Source: Candidatus Binataceae bacterium
GTDB lineage: Bacteria > Desulfobacterota > Binatia > Binatales > Binataceae
DNA: 64,000 nt
Reading direction: 5' to 3'
Assembly (NCBI GenBank): GCA_035294265.1
Contig: DATGLK010000063.1
Location: 1-64,000, forward strand
In this document: positions 34,923 through 43,796 of the stretch, piece after piece
Numbering within the stretch: the stretch's first letter is position 1
How the letters are laid out: each line of letters opens with the position of its first letter
The notes under the pieces: generated by a model
Databases searched by the model: none
What the model was told of the DNA's origin: nothing
What the model saw: the letters and a program-made list of their open reading frames with translations, nothing else
Program-made: the position numbers and the translations under genes

Positions 34923-37298
34923 ATGAATAACGAAATCTCACCCTACCAGATCTCGCGTACCGGGCCGCCGCCGCATCAGTTTTTGCACGAGCCCAACCTG
35001 TTTTCCAGCGAGGTCAACTTCAAGGAGTACTGGCGCGTCATCCGCAAGCATCGGGTGATGATCCTGGCGCTGGTCGGAGCGGCCGTAGTGATCGTGCTGG
35101 CTTGGCGCTTCGCGCGCACGCCCCAGTACGAGGGCGTCTCCACCATCATGATTCAGCCGCAAACTCCGCAGGTGCTCTCTCAAACCAAGAATTTCAACGA
35201 GGAGCAGTTCGCCTCCAGCGGTGATTACGATTACTACCGTACCCAGTTCGATCTGCTCAAAAGCCCCAGTCTGGCGGCGCGGGTGATTCACGAGTATGGC
35301 CTGGAGTCCAGTCCACTCTTCAATCGCGCCGATTCGCAGCCGGGCTTCTTTGGCTCGCTGCTGAATTCCGTGCAACAGGAATTGGCGGCCTTGGCCGGCG
35401 GGCGTGGTGACAGCTCCGCGCCAATTCCGATGGGTCCCGATTACGTCCCGCCGCAGATTATCAGCGCTTATTTGGCGCGGCTGGAAGTGAAGCCGCTGCG
35501 CGGCACGCGGCTGGTCAAGGTCGGCTTTACCACTCCCGATCGCGAACTGTCGGCGCGGATCGCCAACGCCCACGTTCAGACCTACATCCGCGAGGGGTTG
35601 GATCTGCAGGCGCAGACCGGGCACAACGTCGAAGGTTTCCTCCAGACCAAGCTCTCCCAGCTTAAGGACGAGGTGGAGAAATCCGAAGCCGCGCTCAACG
35701 CGTACCGGCGTGCGCGCGGAATTGTCACCCTGGAGAGCAATACCAAGGAGAGCGGGGTCAGCCCGCTGATGCAGCGGCTGCAGCAGCTCAACGCGCAACT
35801 CACCGCGGCCTCCAGCAAACGGATCGCGCTGGAGACCCAGCATCAGATGATTGAGCGCGGCGATTACGATTCGCTGCCCGAAGTGATTTCAAATCCGGTC
35901 ATTCAAAGCCTCAAGGAGCAGGTCGCGCAGCTCTCCCTGCAGTACGCGGCGCTCAATAACCGCTTCAACCCCGGCTACCATCCACTCGACGACCTTGGGG
36001 CGCGCCTGTCAGCCTCGCGCCGGGTTCTAGCCCTGGAGTCGCGCAACGTCGCCAACAGCGTGGAGTCCGATTATCGGGCGGCGGTGGCAAATGAGGCCAA
36101 GATTGGCCAGGAGATCAATCGGGTCAAAGGACAGGCCCTGGCGCTCAACGACGCTTCCTTGCAGGAGGCGGTGCTGGAGCGGCAGGTCGATGCTAATCGC
36201 GAGCTGTACCGCAGTGTGCTGGAACGGATGAACGAGATCAGCGTGGCTTCCGAAGTGCCCGCCTCCAACGTCTCGGTGGTCGATATCGCCCATCCGCCCC
36301 TTTCCCCCACCGGCCCTCGCCTGCTGCTGCTGCTTGCCTTCAGCGTGTCAGCCGCCGGCTTTGTCGGCATCGCGCTGGCCTTCTTCATCGAATCGCTCGA
36401 TGACACGCTCAAGACCGGCGATGAGGTGCCGCGCTACCTGGGGCTGCCCAACCTCGGCGTGATTCCCGATTTCGTCAAGCTCAACGGCCGGGGCGCCGGC
36501 CGCGCCTACGGCTATCTGCCCTCGCGCAAACAGCGCGAGGATAGCGCCGCGGTGGTGCCCACCGGCAGCGCCCATCGCGAGATGCTCGTTTCGCACGGCT
36601 CGTTTTCCACCGCCGCCGAGGTTTACCGCGCGATCCGCTCGGCGGTGATGTTCTCGCGCGCGGGTGGCGCGCCCAAGAGTATCCTAATTACCAGCTCCAC
36701 CGCCGGCGAGGGCAAGACCATCACCGCGGTTAATATCGCCACCGCCTTCGCCCAGACCGGCGCACCCACGCTCCTCATCGACACCGATTTTCGCCGCTCG
36801 CGCTGCCATGAAATCATGGAGATCGATGCCGATCGCGGTTTGAGCGACGTCCTGGTCCGCCAGGGCACGCTGGAGCAAACCATCCTGCCCACCAAGGTGC
36901 CAGGCCTCTCCTTCCTGGGGGCGGGGATGCTGCCGCCAAATCCCAGCGAGCTGCTCGCCTCGCCCGAGATGCGGATGCTGCTGGAGCAGCTCAGCCAGAC
37001 CTACGATTACGTTATCTTGGATTCGGCCCCGGTGATGCCGGTCAGTGATTCGGTGGGGCTATCCACCATGGTCGAGGCGGTGCTGATCGTCGCTGGTGGT
37101 CAGACCTCCCGCCGGTTGGTGCGCGAGACTTGCCTGCGCCTGGGGCACGTTGGAGCGCGGATTCTGGGCGTGGTTCTCAACCGCGTCGATGTCGTCAGCA
37201 ATTCCTACTACCGCTACGACCATTACAGCTACTTCTACAACTACAAGCCTCGCGCCAAACCCAGGGACGACGACGGTCCCGCGGCCGACCCCAGCTAG
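34923..37298 (+). CDS. Chain-length regulator and tyrosine autokinase (Wzc-like BY-kinase)
   Basis: 791 aa. Wzz domain with a first transmembrane helix near residues 46-64, a long periplasmic coiled-coil (about 200-430), and a second helix near 460-480 preceded by a Pro-rich stretch (HPPLSPTGPR). The cytoplasmic BY-kinase has Walker A SSTAGEGKT, Walker A' LLIDTDFRRS and Walker B YVILDSAP. The tail SYYRYDHYSYFYNYK holds seven tyrosines, the usual autophosphorylation cluster. It controls polymer length and export with the Wza-like protein. Phosphatase (Wzb-like) is not seen in this window. Confidence 0.95.
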   Translation: MNNEISPYQISRTGPPPHQFLHEPNLFSSEVNFKEYWRVIRKHRVMILALVGAAVVIVLAWRFARTPQYEGVSTIMIQPQTPQVLSQTKNFNEEQFASSGDYDYYRTQFDLLKSPSLAARVIHEYGLESSPLFNRADSQPGFFGSLLNSVQQELAALAGGRGDSSAPIPMGPDYVPPQIISAYLARLEVKPLRGTRLVKVGFTTPDRELSARIANAHVQTYIREGLDLQAQTGHNVEGFLQTKLSQLKDEVEKSEAALNAYRRARGIVTLESNTKESGVSPLMQRLQQLNAQLTAASSKRIALETQHQMIERGDYDSLPEVISNPVIQSLKEQVAQLSLQYAALNNRFNPGYHPLDDLGARLSASRRVLALESRNVANSVESDYRAAVANEAKIGQEINRVKGQALALNDASLQEAVLERQVDANRELYRSVLERMNEISVASEVPASNVSVVDIAHPPLSPTGPRLLLLLAFSVSAAGFVGIALAFFIESLDDTLKTGDEVPRYLGLPNLGVIPDFVKLNGRGAGRAYGYLPSRKQREDSAAVVPTGSAHREMLVSHGSFSTAAEVYRAIRSAVMFSRAGGAPKSILITSSTAGEGKTITAVNIATAFAQTGAPTLLIDTDFRRSRCHEIMEIDADRGLSDVLVRQGTLEQTILPTKVPGLSFLGAGMLPPNPSELLASPEMRMLLEQLSQTYDYVILDSAPVMPVSDSVGLSTMVEAVLIVAGGQTSRRLVRETCLRLGHVGARILGVVLNRVDVVSNSYYRYDHYSYFYNYKPRAKPRDDDGPAADPS

Positions 37299-37344
37299 CG
37301 TCGGCGCGTTCAAGTCCTAATCAGATCCAGGGTCCGCGTTATCG

Positions 37345-40074
37345 ATGTACTGGCCGATACTTTTTCTGCTGCCCTTCACGGCGCTGATGCTGGGGGCGGT
37401 TCATCCCTGGGCCTTCGGCCTGGCCGAGCTGGTTGTCTTTGTCTTGATCGCGGTTTGGATGCTCCAGGTTGCGATCGGTAAGCGGGCGCTCGTCGCTGCC
37501 CCCCCAAGGATGAGAACTCTGGCAGCGCTCGCCATTGGCTTGGCCGCGCTGGTCGCCTTCCAGCTCGTGCCGATGCCGCCGAGGGTGCTTAAGCTGCTCT
37601 CGCCGGCCACCTATCAGGTCTATCGCGAGGGCTTGCCGGGATGGCCCGCCAGGGCGGCCTACCAATGGGATCGCGCTTCGCTCCCGCCCGGCTCCGCGGT
37701 GCTGCCCACCCTGGATGAGGTGAACGCCGGCGCCCAGGTGCCCTTCGCTCCCGTCCGTGCCGTCGCCGCCCAATTCGTCAAGGCGGGGGCCTGGATGCCG
37801 CTGTCGGTGGCGGCGCCGATAACCGGCGTGGCGCTGCTCAAATTGCTGATGTACTGCGGCGCCGGTCTGATGTTGATGTTCTATCCCTTTGGCGTGGAAC
37901 AGGAGACGCGGCTTTACAAAAACACGGTCCGCACCGTGCTCGCCACCGGCCTGGTCATCGGCTTGGTGGGACTGGCGGAACAGCGCTTTTCCAACGGCAA
38001 ACCGCTGTGGATTTTTTCGCCTTACGATTGGCATGGCGGCGGAATGTGGGGCGCGCGCAGTTACGGTCCCTTCGCCAATCCCGACCACTTCGCCGATTAC
38101 CTGGCGATGGTCTGGCCGTTTGCGCTCTCCGGGATGCTCTTTCCCAATCTGCTGGGCAAGGTGCGCGACAAGCTGGCCGTGCCGATCCTGTGCGCTACCG
38201 TGGGCTTGGTCGTGCTCGCGGCGCTGCTCGCCACCGCCTCGCGCGGCGGATGGCTGGCGGCGCTGGTCGCAAGCGCCGTCGTACTGGCTATGGCCTCGCG
38301 CCTGCCTGCCGCGGCGCAGCCGGCGCTGCTGCGCCGCGGCAAGCATCATTCGCGACTGATTTTAGCCGGCGTCGTGCTGGTGGCCGTGCTTTGCCTGGCC
38401 TCGCTCTTCACCAGCACCGCCAGCCGCGGCGAGGCCGACAGCCGGCTGGGCAGCGCGGTCTACCACGAATCGCTGGGGGAGCGCACGGCGGTGGCGCGCC
38501 AATCTTTTCCGATGATTCGTGACTTCCCGCTATTCGGCGTCGGGCTGGGCGCCTGGCCTGAGATTTATCCCAAGTACGAGCCGCCGCCGTGGGACGGCGT
38601 CTTCATGAACGAGGTACATAACGAATACGTTCAGTTCGTGGCCGAGTCGGGATTGCTCGGGTTGCTGTTAGGCGGCGGCTTTCTGCTGCTCTGCGCGCGG
38701 CTGATCGGAGCGGGGGTAATGGGGGTGGGGGCGGAACGCTTCCCCATCGCGGCGGCCTGCGCGGGCGCGCTGGCCGCCATCGCGGTCCATTCGCTGTTCG
38801 ATTTTCCCTTACGCATCCCGGCTAACGCGCTGCTGGCCACGGTCAGCCTGGCGCTGCTGGTGGGGCTGTGCGCGCGCTCCGCGCGCGCACAGCCCCACCA
38901 GCAGCCTGCCCCGGCGCGCCGCCCTTGGGCGCGCGCCGGCGCGGCGGTGGCGACGCTCGCGGCGATCGCCGCGAGCGTCGCCACCGTCAGCCAGCCCCGC
39001 CGCCCCTTTCCCTACGACCTCAGTACGCCGCGCTCGATCGACGAGGCGATAAACGAGATCATCCGCTATCCCGCCAATCCGCGCCTGCACGTAGTGCTCG
39101 CGCAATTGCTCACCTCGCGCGCGCAACGCCCGATGCGCGCGGCGGAGATCGAGGCGGCCCTAGCCCTGGAGCCCACCAACCCAGGCGCTCGCGACCTGCG
39201 CGCGGCCGAGTTGATGACCGCAGGCGATACCAACCAGGCCCTGGACCAGCTCAAGTTGTCGCTCTTCAACTCGCCCAGCATCGCCACCCATTCCTACCTG
39301 AGCGGGCGGATGATTCCGTGGCTCAGCCGCGCCGAGCAGGATGCCATCATCACCGGCTTCAAGCGGGCGGCGGCGGCGGGCTACTGGCCCGCGGTCGATA
39401 GTCTGGCGCTCTTTTATGAAAATCTGCCCGGCCGCTCCAATGACGAGGCCGAGTTCCTGGCCCAGGCCGCGACCAGCGCTAAGGGCAAGCGCGAGCGGTC
39501 GCGTTTGCTGACGCGCGCCGGCGCCGCCTTCATCGATGGCGGCAAGCGCGCGCGCGCGGCCGAAGTGCTGCGCGCGGCGATCGCTGCCGACCCGCGCAAC
39601 CCCGACGCCTACCGCTATTTGGCGGCCGGAGTTTACGGACAAGATAAAAAGATCGCCGAGGCGCGCGAGGTCATCCGCCAGGGGATCGCGGCGGGCGCGC
39701 CGGCCGCGGCGCTCTACCAGGCTCTGGCCGAGGCGGAAATTGCCAATCGCGATATGGGCGCGGCGGAGGCGGCGCTGGAGCAGGCGGCGCGGATCGAGCC
39801 CTACAATTTCGCTTTGGCCTTGCGCCTGGGCGATCTGTACGCCAGCGACAACAAGTTCGATCGCGCGGTTCTGTGGCTGCGCAAAGCATCCCGGCTCAAT
39901 CCCGAATCGGGACAGGCGGTCTTCGATCTGGCGCAGGCCGAGGAGGCCAACTATCAGTTCGCCGCCGCCGATCGCGACTACTCCCGCGCGATCGCTCGCG
40001 ACGGCGGCAACCTGGGCTACCGCGCCCGCTACGCGGATTTCAAAAAGCGCGTCGCTCAGAATACGAGCCAGTAA
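37345..40074 (+). CDS. O-antigen ligase/polymerase-like membrane protein fused to TPR repeats
   Basis: 909 aa. The N-terminal two fifths is a polytopic Wzy_C-type domain of 10-12 helices with SYGPFANPDHFADYLAMVWP, LLATASRGGWLAAL and the periplasmic-loop stretch FPMIRDFPLFGVGLGAWPEIY then MNEVHNEYVQFVAESGLLGLLLGG. After a low-complexity Ala/Arg/Pro linker near residues 510-550 a C-terminal periplasmic part of about 350 residues carries TPR-like helical repeats (AEVLRAAIAADPRNPDAYRYLA; AALEQAARIEPYNFALALRLGDLYA). Such O-ligase-TPR fusions occur in exopolysaccharide loci. The linker DNA contains three strong inverted repeats. Confidence 0.9.
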   Translation: MYWPILFLLPFTALMLGAVHPWAFGLAELVVFVLIAVWMLQVAIGKRALVAAPPRMRTLAALAIGLAALVAFQLVPMPPRVLKLLSPATYQVYREGLPGWPARAAYQWDRASLPPGSAVLPTLDEVNAGAQVPFAPVRAVAAQFVKAGAWMPLSVAAPITGVALLKLLMYCGAGLMLMFYPFGVEQETRLYKNTVRTVLATGLVIGLVGLAEQRFSNGKPLWIFSPYDWHGGGMWGARSYGPFANPDHFADYLAMVWPFALSGMLFPNLLGKVRDKLAVPILCATVGLVVLAALLATASRGGWLAALVASAVVLAMASRLPAAAQPALLRRGKHHSRLILAGVVLVAVLCLASLFTSTASRGEADSRLGSAVYHESLGERTAVARQSFPMIRDFPLFGVGLGAWPEIYPKYEPPPWDGVFMNEVHNEYVQFVAESGLLGLLLGGGFLLLCARLIGAGVMGVGAERFPIAAACAGALAAIAVHSLFDFPLRIPANALLATVSLALLVGLCARSARAQPHQQPAPARRPWARAGAAVATLAAIAASVATVSQPRRPFPYDLSTPRSIDEAINEIIRYPANPRLHVVLAQLLTSRAQRPMRAAEIEAALALEPTNPGARDLRAAELMTAGDTNQALDQLKLSLFNSPSIATHSYLSGRMIPWLSRAEQDAIITGFKRAAAAGYWPAVDSLALFYENLPGRSNDEAEFLAQAATSAKGKRERSRLLTRAGAAFIDGGKRARAAEVLRAAIAADPRNPDAYRYLAAGVYGQDKKIAEAREVIRQGIAAGAPAAALYQALAEAEIANRDMGAAEAALEQAARIEPYNFALALRLGDLYASDNKFDRAVLWLRKASRLNPESGQAVFDLAQAEEANYQFAAADRDYSRAIARDGGNLGYRARYADFKKRVAQNTSQ
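38853..38986. repeat. Three consecutive inverted repeats inside a coding linker
   Basis: Arm 38853-38876 is the exact reverse complement of 38882-38905 (24 bp, 5-nt loop). CCGGCGCGC at 38911-38919 pairs with GCGCGCCGG at 38931-38939. 38945-38986 is a perfect 42-bp palindrome with no loop, centred on GGCGATCGCC. All three fall within 134 bp in the linker between the membrane and TPR parts of the gene, and the reading frame stays open through them. Confidence 0.9.
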
Positions 40075-40087
40075 GGCGCGGGAGCGC

Positions 40088-40121
40088 GAGGGGGTGACAG
40101 CCTGAGATCCCGCACCCCCTC
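40088..40121. repeat. Intercistronic hairpin
   Basis: GAGGGGGTG (40088-40096) and CACCCCCTC (40113-40121) form a perfect 9-bp stem with a 16-nt loop, between the ligase-TPR gene and the next glycosyltransferase. There is no T-run, so it is more likely an RNA-stability or attenuating element, or a degenerate palindromic repeat, than a terminator. Confidence 0.5.
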
Positions 40122-40195
40122 CTTAATCCTCCTCCCATGGCGAACAATGGTGGAGGAAATAGAGCGTGAAGAGTTCCTGAACGCCTAACAATCCA

Positions 40196-41428
40196 ATGCG
40201 TTGTCTGATCCTGGGCCTTAATTATCTGCCCGAGAGCACATCGATCGGCCCCTATACCGCCGATCTCGCCGAGCATCTGCTCGCCCGCGGCCACCAGGTG
40301 CAAGTGGTGACCGGTTTTCCGGTCGCCCCCTATTTCAAGATCTGGGACGGTTATCGCGGCCGGCTGTTCATGCGCGAGAAGATAAACGGCGTCGACGTCC
40401 TGCGCACCTATCTCTACGTTCCCCAGCGCCCGGGCCGCGCCCGCAACCGCATCATGTTCGATATGTCTTTCGCGCTCTCCGCGATGATTGGCGGCCTGGT
40501 CGCGGGAGCGCTGGACCTGGTAATCGCGATCTCGCCTCCGCTGCAGCTTGGCCTTACCGCCTGGGCGCTGGCCAAGCTCAAGCGCGCGCGCGTCTTCCTC
40601 CAGATCAAGGACCTGGTGCCCGACGCCGCGGTCGCGGCCGGGATGCTGGCGCCGGGCGGGCGCGGCGCCCGGATGGGCCACGCGCTGGAGCGCATGGTCT
40701 ACCGTCGGATGGACCGGATCGGCGTGATTTGCGAGGGGTTCCGCTCCAACCTGCTCGCCAAGGGCGTCCCCGCGGCCAAGGTCGATCTGCTGCCCGACTA
40801 TATCGACTTGGACTTCATGCGGCCGGCCGAGCGAGTCAACGGCTTTCGCGCGGCCCATCGCCTGGGCGTCGACGACTTCGTCGTCACCTATTCCGGCAGT
40901 ATCGCGCTCAAGCAGGGGCTGCGGGTCCTGGTCGAGGCCGCGGCGGCGATGGCGCAGGAGCGGGGGGTGCGTTTCCTGCTCATCGGCGACGGGCCCTATC
41001 TGGCCGATTTGCAGAACGCGGCGCAAACCCTGGCGGCCCACAATCTGACTTTTTTGCCGCTGCAGCCGCGCGAGATGCTGCCCGCGCAACTGGGCGCCGC
41101 CGATGCGTTGGTGGTCACCCAGCGCAAGGGGGTCGCCGACTGCGTCTTTCCCGGCAAGCTGCTCTATTACATGGCGGCGGGGCGTCCGATCCTGGCCGCG
41201 GTCAGCGAGGATAGCGAAACCGGCACGTTCATCAATCGCCATCGGGTCGGGATGGTCGTGGAACCCGAGAATCCGCGCGCCCTGGCCGCCGGTGTCATGG
41301 CCCTGCGCGCGCAGCCCGAGTTGGCGCGTGCGATGGGCGCGGCCGGCCGCGCCACCGCCGAGCGGATGTTCGATCGACGGGTGGTACTGGCCGATTTCGA
41401 GCGGGTGCTGGAGGGGATGGCCGCCTGA
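40196..41428 (+). CDS. Glycosyltransferase family 4 (WcaI/WbuB-like)
   Basis: 410 aa GT-B enzyme. The N-terminus LILGLNYLPESTSIGPYTADLAEHL and GHQVQVVTGFPVAPYFKIWDGYRGRL are characteristic of the WcaI/WbuB subgroup from colanic-acid and O-antigen loci. The donor domain has VTYSGSIALKQGLRVLVEA and the UDP-sugar end motif region VFPGKLLYYMAAGRPILA. It is followed by the initiating sugar-phosphate transferase, as expected for an early step of repeat-unit assembly. Confidence 0.92.
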   Translation: MRCLILGLNYLPESTSIGPYTADLAEHLLARGHQVQVVTGFPVAPYFKIWDGYRGRLFMREKINGVDVLRTYLYVPQRPGRARNRIMFDMSFALSAMIGGLVAGALDLVIAISPPLQLGLTAWALAKLKRARVFLQIKDLVPDAAVAAGMLAPGGRGARMGHALERMVYRRMDRIGVICEGFRSNLLAKGVPAAKVDLLPDYIDLDFMRPAERVNGFRAAHRLGVDDFVVTYSGSIALKQGLRVLVEAAAAMAQERGVRFLLIGDGPYLADLQNAAQTLAAHNLTFLPLQPREMLPAQLGAADALVVTQRKGVADCVFPGKLLYYMAAGRPILAAVSEDSETGTFINRHRVGMVVEPENPRALAAGVMALRAQPELARAMGAAGRATAERMFDRRVVLADFERVLEGMAA

Positions 41429-41444
41429 AAGCGCCGCGAACGAC

Positions 41445-41523
41445 TTCGCCTCTCCCGATGGGAGAGGCCGCGCCGGCGAATGCGGCGCGGGTGAGGGGCC
41501 GCAGAAGATAGAATTTCCGCTGT
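41445..41523 (+). repeat. Dispersed palindromic repeat, copy 1
   Basis: Begins TTCGCCTCTCCCGATGGG, whose CCTCTCCC-GAT-GGGAGAGG hairpin is at 41449-41467, then CGCGCCGGCGAATGCGGCGC and GTGAGGG, and ends in AATTTCCGCTG. Near-identical units occur at 43024 and 61496. It occupies the whole gap between two genes. Confidence 0.8.
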
Positions 41524-41530
41524 TGCTGCC

Positions 41531-42958
41531 ATGAACGCCGAGCGCGACCTGACCTATCGGCTGCTGCTGATCGCCGACGTGATCACGCTGACGGCCGCCT
41601 TCATCCTCAATTACTGGGGCGCGCCGATGGTAGCGCGCAACTTCTTCGGCATCGCGCCCTTCCAGCTCGGGCCCTTGGGCACCTACATGTGGCTGCTGGT
41701 GGTCATCGTGCCGGCCTGGGTCGTGGTGCTGAATCTGAACGCCGGCAACTCAAGCCTGTTGGAGGCCTCGCCCTTCGGTGTCGCTTGGCAGGTGCTCAAG
41801 ACCGGGGTGGTCAGCACCGCCCTGGTCGCTTTCTACCTCTACGCGACCAAGAACCCGCTCTCGCGTATCTTCATCCTGAGCGAGGGGCTGTTCAGCACCG
41901 CCGCCCTGGTCGTTGAGAAGACCACCATCGTCGAGCTGATGCGCATCCGCCGCGGGATGGGATTGACCCGGCGCAGCGTGCTGATCGTGGGTGGCGGCGC
42001 GGCCGCGGCCCGCGCCATCCGGGCGATCCGCGACGATCCGCAACAAAGAATGGAGGTCTGGGGATGCCTGGCCGACCCGCCCGCCGCCGCCGAGATCGAG
42101 GGCGTCACGGTCGCCGGCGGTCTGGCCGATTATCGCCAGCTCATCTGGAAAAGCCCGATCGAGGAGGTGTTGTTAAGCCCCGAGGTTGCAAACGGCACCC
42201 ATGGCGCCGGGCTGATGCGTTACTGCGATCTGGTGGGGCTGACCGTGCGCATCCTGCCGGATTACGCGGTTTCCGACCCGCAGCTTCTGTCCCGCATGCG
42301 TTTGGATAGTTTCCTGGACCGCCCCGCGATAACCATTCCGGCAGTGACGCCGATGCCGTGGCAGCGGGCGGTCAAGCGCGCGATCGATCTGATCGTCTCC
42401 ACGATTCTCCTGCTCTTGCTCTCGCCCCTGCTGCTGCTCCTCGCGGTGGCGGTCAAGCTCAGCTCGCCGGGGCCGATATTCTATCGATGGCGGGTGATGG
42501 GCAAAGGGATTCGGCCGTTTACCGGGTACAAGTTCCGCACCATGGTGGCCGATGCCGACGCGCGTAAGGCGGAGTTGGCGGCGCGCAACGAGATGAGCGG
42601 CCCGGTCTTCAAAATTACCGACGACCCGCGCATCACGCCGCTGGGCCGCTTCCTGCGCAAGTACAGCCTGGACGAGCTGCCGCAGCTCTGGAGCGTGTTC
42701 AAGGGCGAGATGAGCCTGGTGGGGCCGCGTCCGCCGGCGCCGCACGAATTCGAGCGCTTCGAGCTGTGGCATCGACGCAAGCTGAGCATCAAGCCGGGAA
42801 TCACCTGCTTGTGGCAGGTCGGGGGACGCAACCGGGTTTCCCATTTCGACGACTGGGTCACGCTGGACTTGGAATATATCGACAACTGGTCGCTGTGGTT
42901 GGATTTCAAGATCCTCGCCCGCACGGCGCTGACCGTGGTCCGCGGCACGGGCGTTTGA
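41531..42958 (+). CDS. Polyprenyl-phosphate sugar-1-phosphate transferase (WbaP/PssY-type)
   Basis: 475 aa. About five N-terminal transmembrane helices, a Rossmann-like middle ([19 protein letters not shown]), a re-entrant helix ([23 protein letters not shown]), and the bacterial sugar transferase domain: [60 protein letters not shown] and [13 protein letters not shown]. It loads the first sugar phosphate onto undecaprenyl phosphate at the inner membrane, starting each repeat unit. Donor identity (glucose, galactose or an N-acetyl sugar) is not predictable. Flanked on both sides by copies of the same palindromic repeat. Confidence 0.95.
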   Translation: MNAERDLTYRLLLIADVITLTAAFILNYWGAPMVARNFFGIAPFQLGPLGTYMWLLVVIVPAWVVVLNLNAGNSSLLEASPFGVAWQVLKTGVVSTALVAFYLYATKNPLSRIFILSEGLFSTAALVVEKTTIVELMRIRRGMGLTRRSVLIVGGGAAAARAIRAIRDDPQQRMEVWGCLADPPAAAEIEGVTVAGGLADYRQLIWKSPIEEVLLSPEVANGTHGAGLMRYCDLVGLTVRILPDYAVSDPQLLSRMRLDSFLDRPAITIPAVTPMPWQRAVKRAIDLIVSTILLLLLSPLLLLLAVAVKLSSPGPIFYRWRVMGKGIRPFTGYKFRTMVADADARKAELAARNEMSGPVFKITDDPRITPLGRFLRKYSLDELPQLWSVFKGEMSLVGPRPPAPHEFERFELWHRRKLSIKPGITCLWQVGGRNRVSHFDDWVTLDLEYIDNWSLWLDFKILARTALTVVRGTGV

Positions 42959-43265
42959 GTGGCCGGCCGAGCTTATCGGCACCTCTTAAATTGCCTCTCC
43001 CTCCGGGCGAGGGACGGAAATAAATTCGCCTCTCCCGATGGGAGAGGCCGCGCCAGCGAATGCGGCGCGGGTGAGGGTCGTCAAAGAAAAATTCCGCTGC
43101 CTGCCGCAAGCTCTCTTCGCGGGCACACGAAAGCGCAGGACATGGATATCTACGAGGTCAGCGCAAAGTACCCTCACACGGCCCTGACGGACCGCCCCGT
43201 TCGCCGCCCCGGGGCTCCCCGGGGCAGGCTCTCTCGCCTCCAGGCGAGGGACGGATGGTGCCGCG
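42959..43265. repeat. Repeat-rich gap with palindromic repeat copy 2 and degenerate relatives
   Basis: 307 bp without a gene. Copy 2 of the dispersed repeat is at 43024-43101 (hairpin 43029-43047; ends AAATTCCGCTGCC). Related hairpin-forming pieces flank it: CCTCTCCCTCCGGGCGAGGG near 42992, and CTCGCCT-CC-AGGCGAG near 43230 with GAGGGACGG after it, a tail shared with the first piece. A CCCTCAC piece at 43171 is the inverted end of the unit. Confidence 0.7.
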
Positions 43266-43796
43266 TTGAGGATTAACCTCGGCTGTGGCACGGATATTCG
43301 GTCTGGGTATGTCAACGCCGATATCGCTCGTCTGCCCGGCGTCGACGTGGTCCTAGACCTATCCGCGGGCTTTCTGCCGTTCGCCAGCGAATGCGCGGAT
43401 GAGGTCCTTTGCCTTAGCGTAATCGAACACGTGGTCCCGCTCGTCCCGCTGCTGAGGGACATACACAGGGTGTTGAAGGCGGGCGGAAGGGCGATTTTCG
43501 AGGTCCCTCACTTTACGTCCGCTTCGATGTTTGAAGACCCTACGCATCGAAATTTCTTCGCGTCGGCCACGTTCTCGTTCTTTACGAACGACAGCCCGCG
43601 GCCCTATTACTTTGATTTTTCGTTTTCGCGCGTGGAGCGGCTCGCGCTGGGGTTTCCGCGAAGGCGCGCCTTCATGCTCAACCGCCCAATTGCCAAAGCA
43701 GTAAACGCAAGCCCCTGGTTTCGGGGTCTGTACGAGTCTTCGGGCTTGCGTTCGTTGTTTCCCGCCGACACCATAGAAGCGGTGTTGGTGAAATGA
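43266..43796 (+). CDS. SAM-dependent methyltransferase
   Basis: 176 aa, small class I methyltransferase. Motif I is INLGCGTDIRSGYVNADI, motif II LPGVDVVLDLSAG, and the catalytic-core strand VLCLSVIEHVVPLVPLLRDIHRVLKAGGRAIFEVPHF. A TTG at 43266 is the only start giving motif I. Its stop overlaps the next gene's start (ATGA), so translation is coupled to the flippase-GT9 fusion. Probably methylates a sugar or lipid-linked glycan of the locus. Confidence 0.85.
   Translation: MRINLGCGTDIRSGYVNADIARLPGVDVVLDLSAGFLPFASECADEVLCLSVIEHVVPLVPLLRDIHRVLKAGGRAIFEVPHFTSASMFEDPTHRNFFASATFSFFTNDSPRPYYFDFSFSRVERLALGFPRRRAFMLNRPIAKAVNASPWFRGLYESSGLRSLFPADTIEAVLVK

Noticed and set aside
40040-41242. 400-codon minus-strand frame opposite the WcaI-like glycosyltransferase
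   Set aside because: Low-complexity antisense shadow; the plus strand is a clear GT4.
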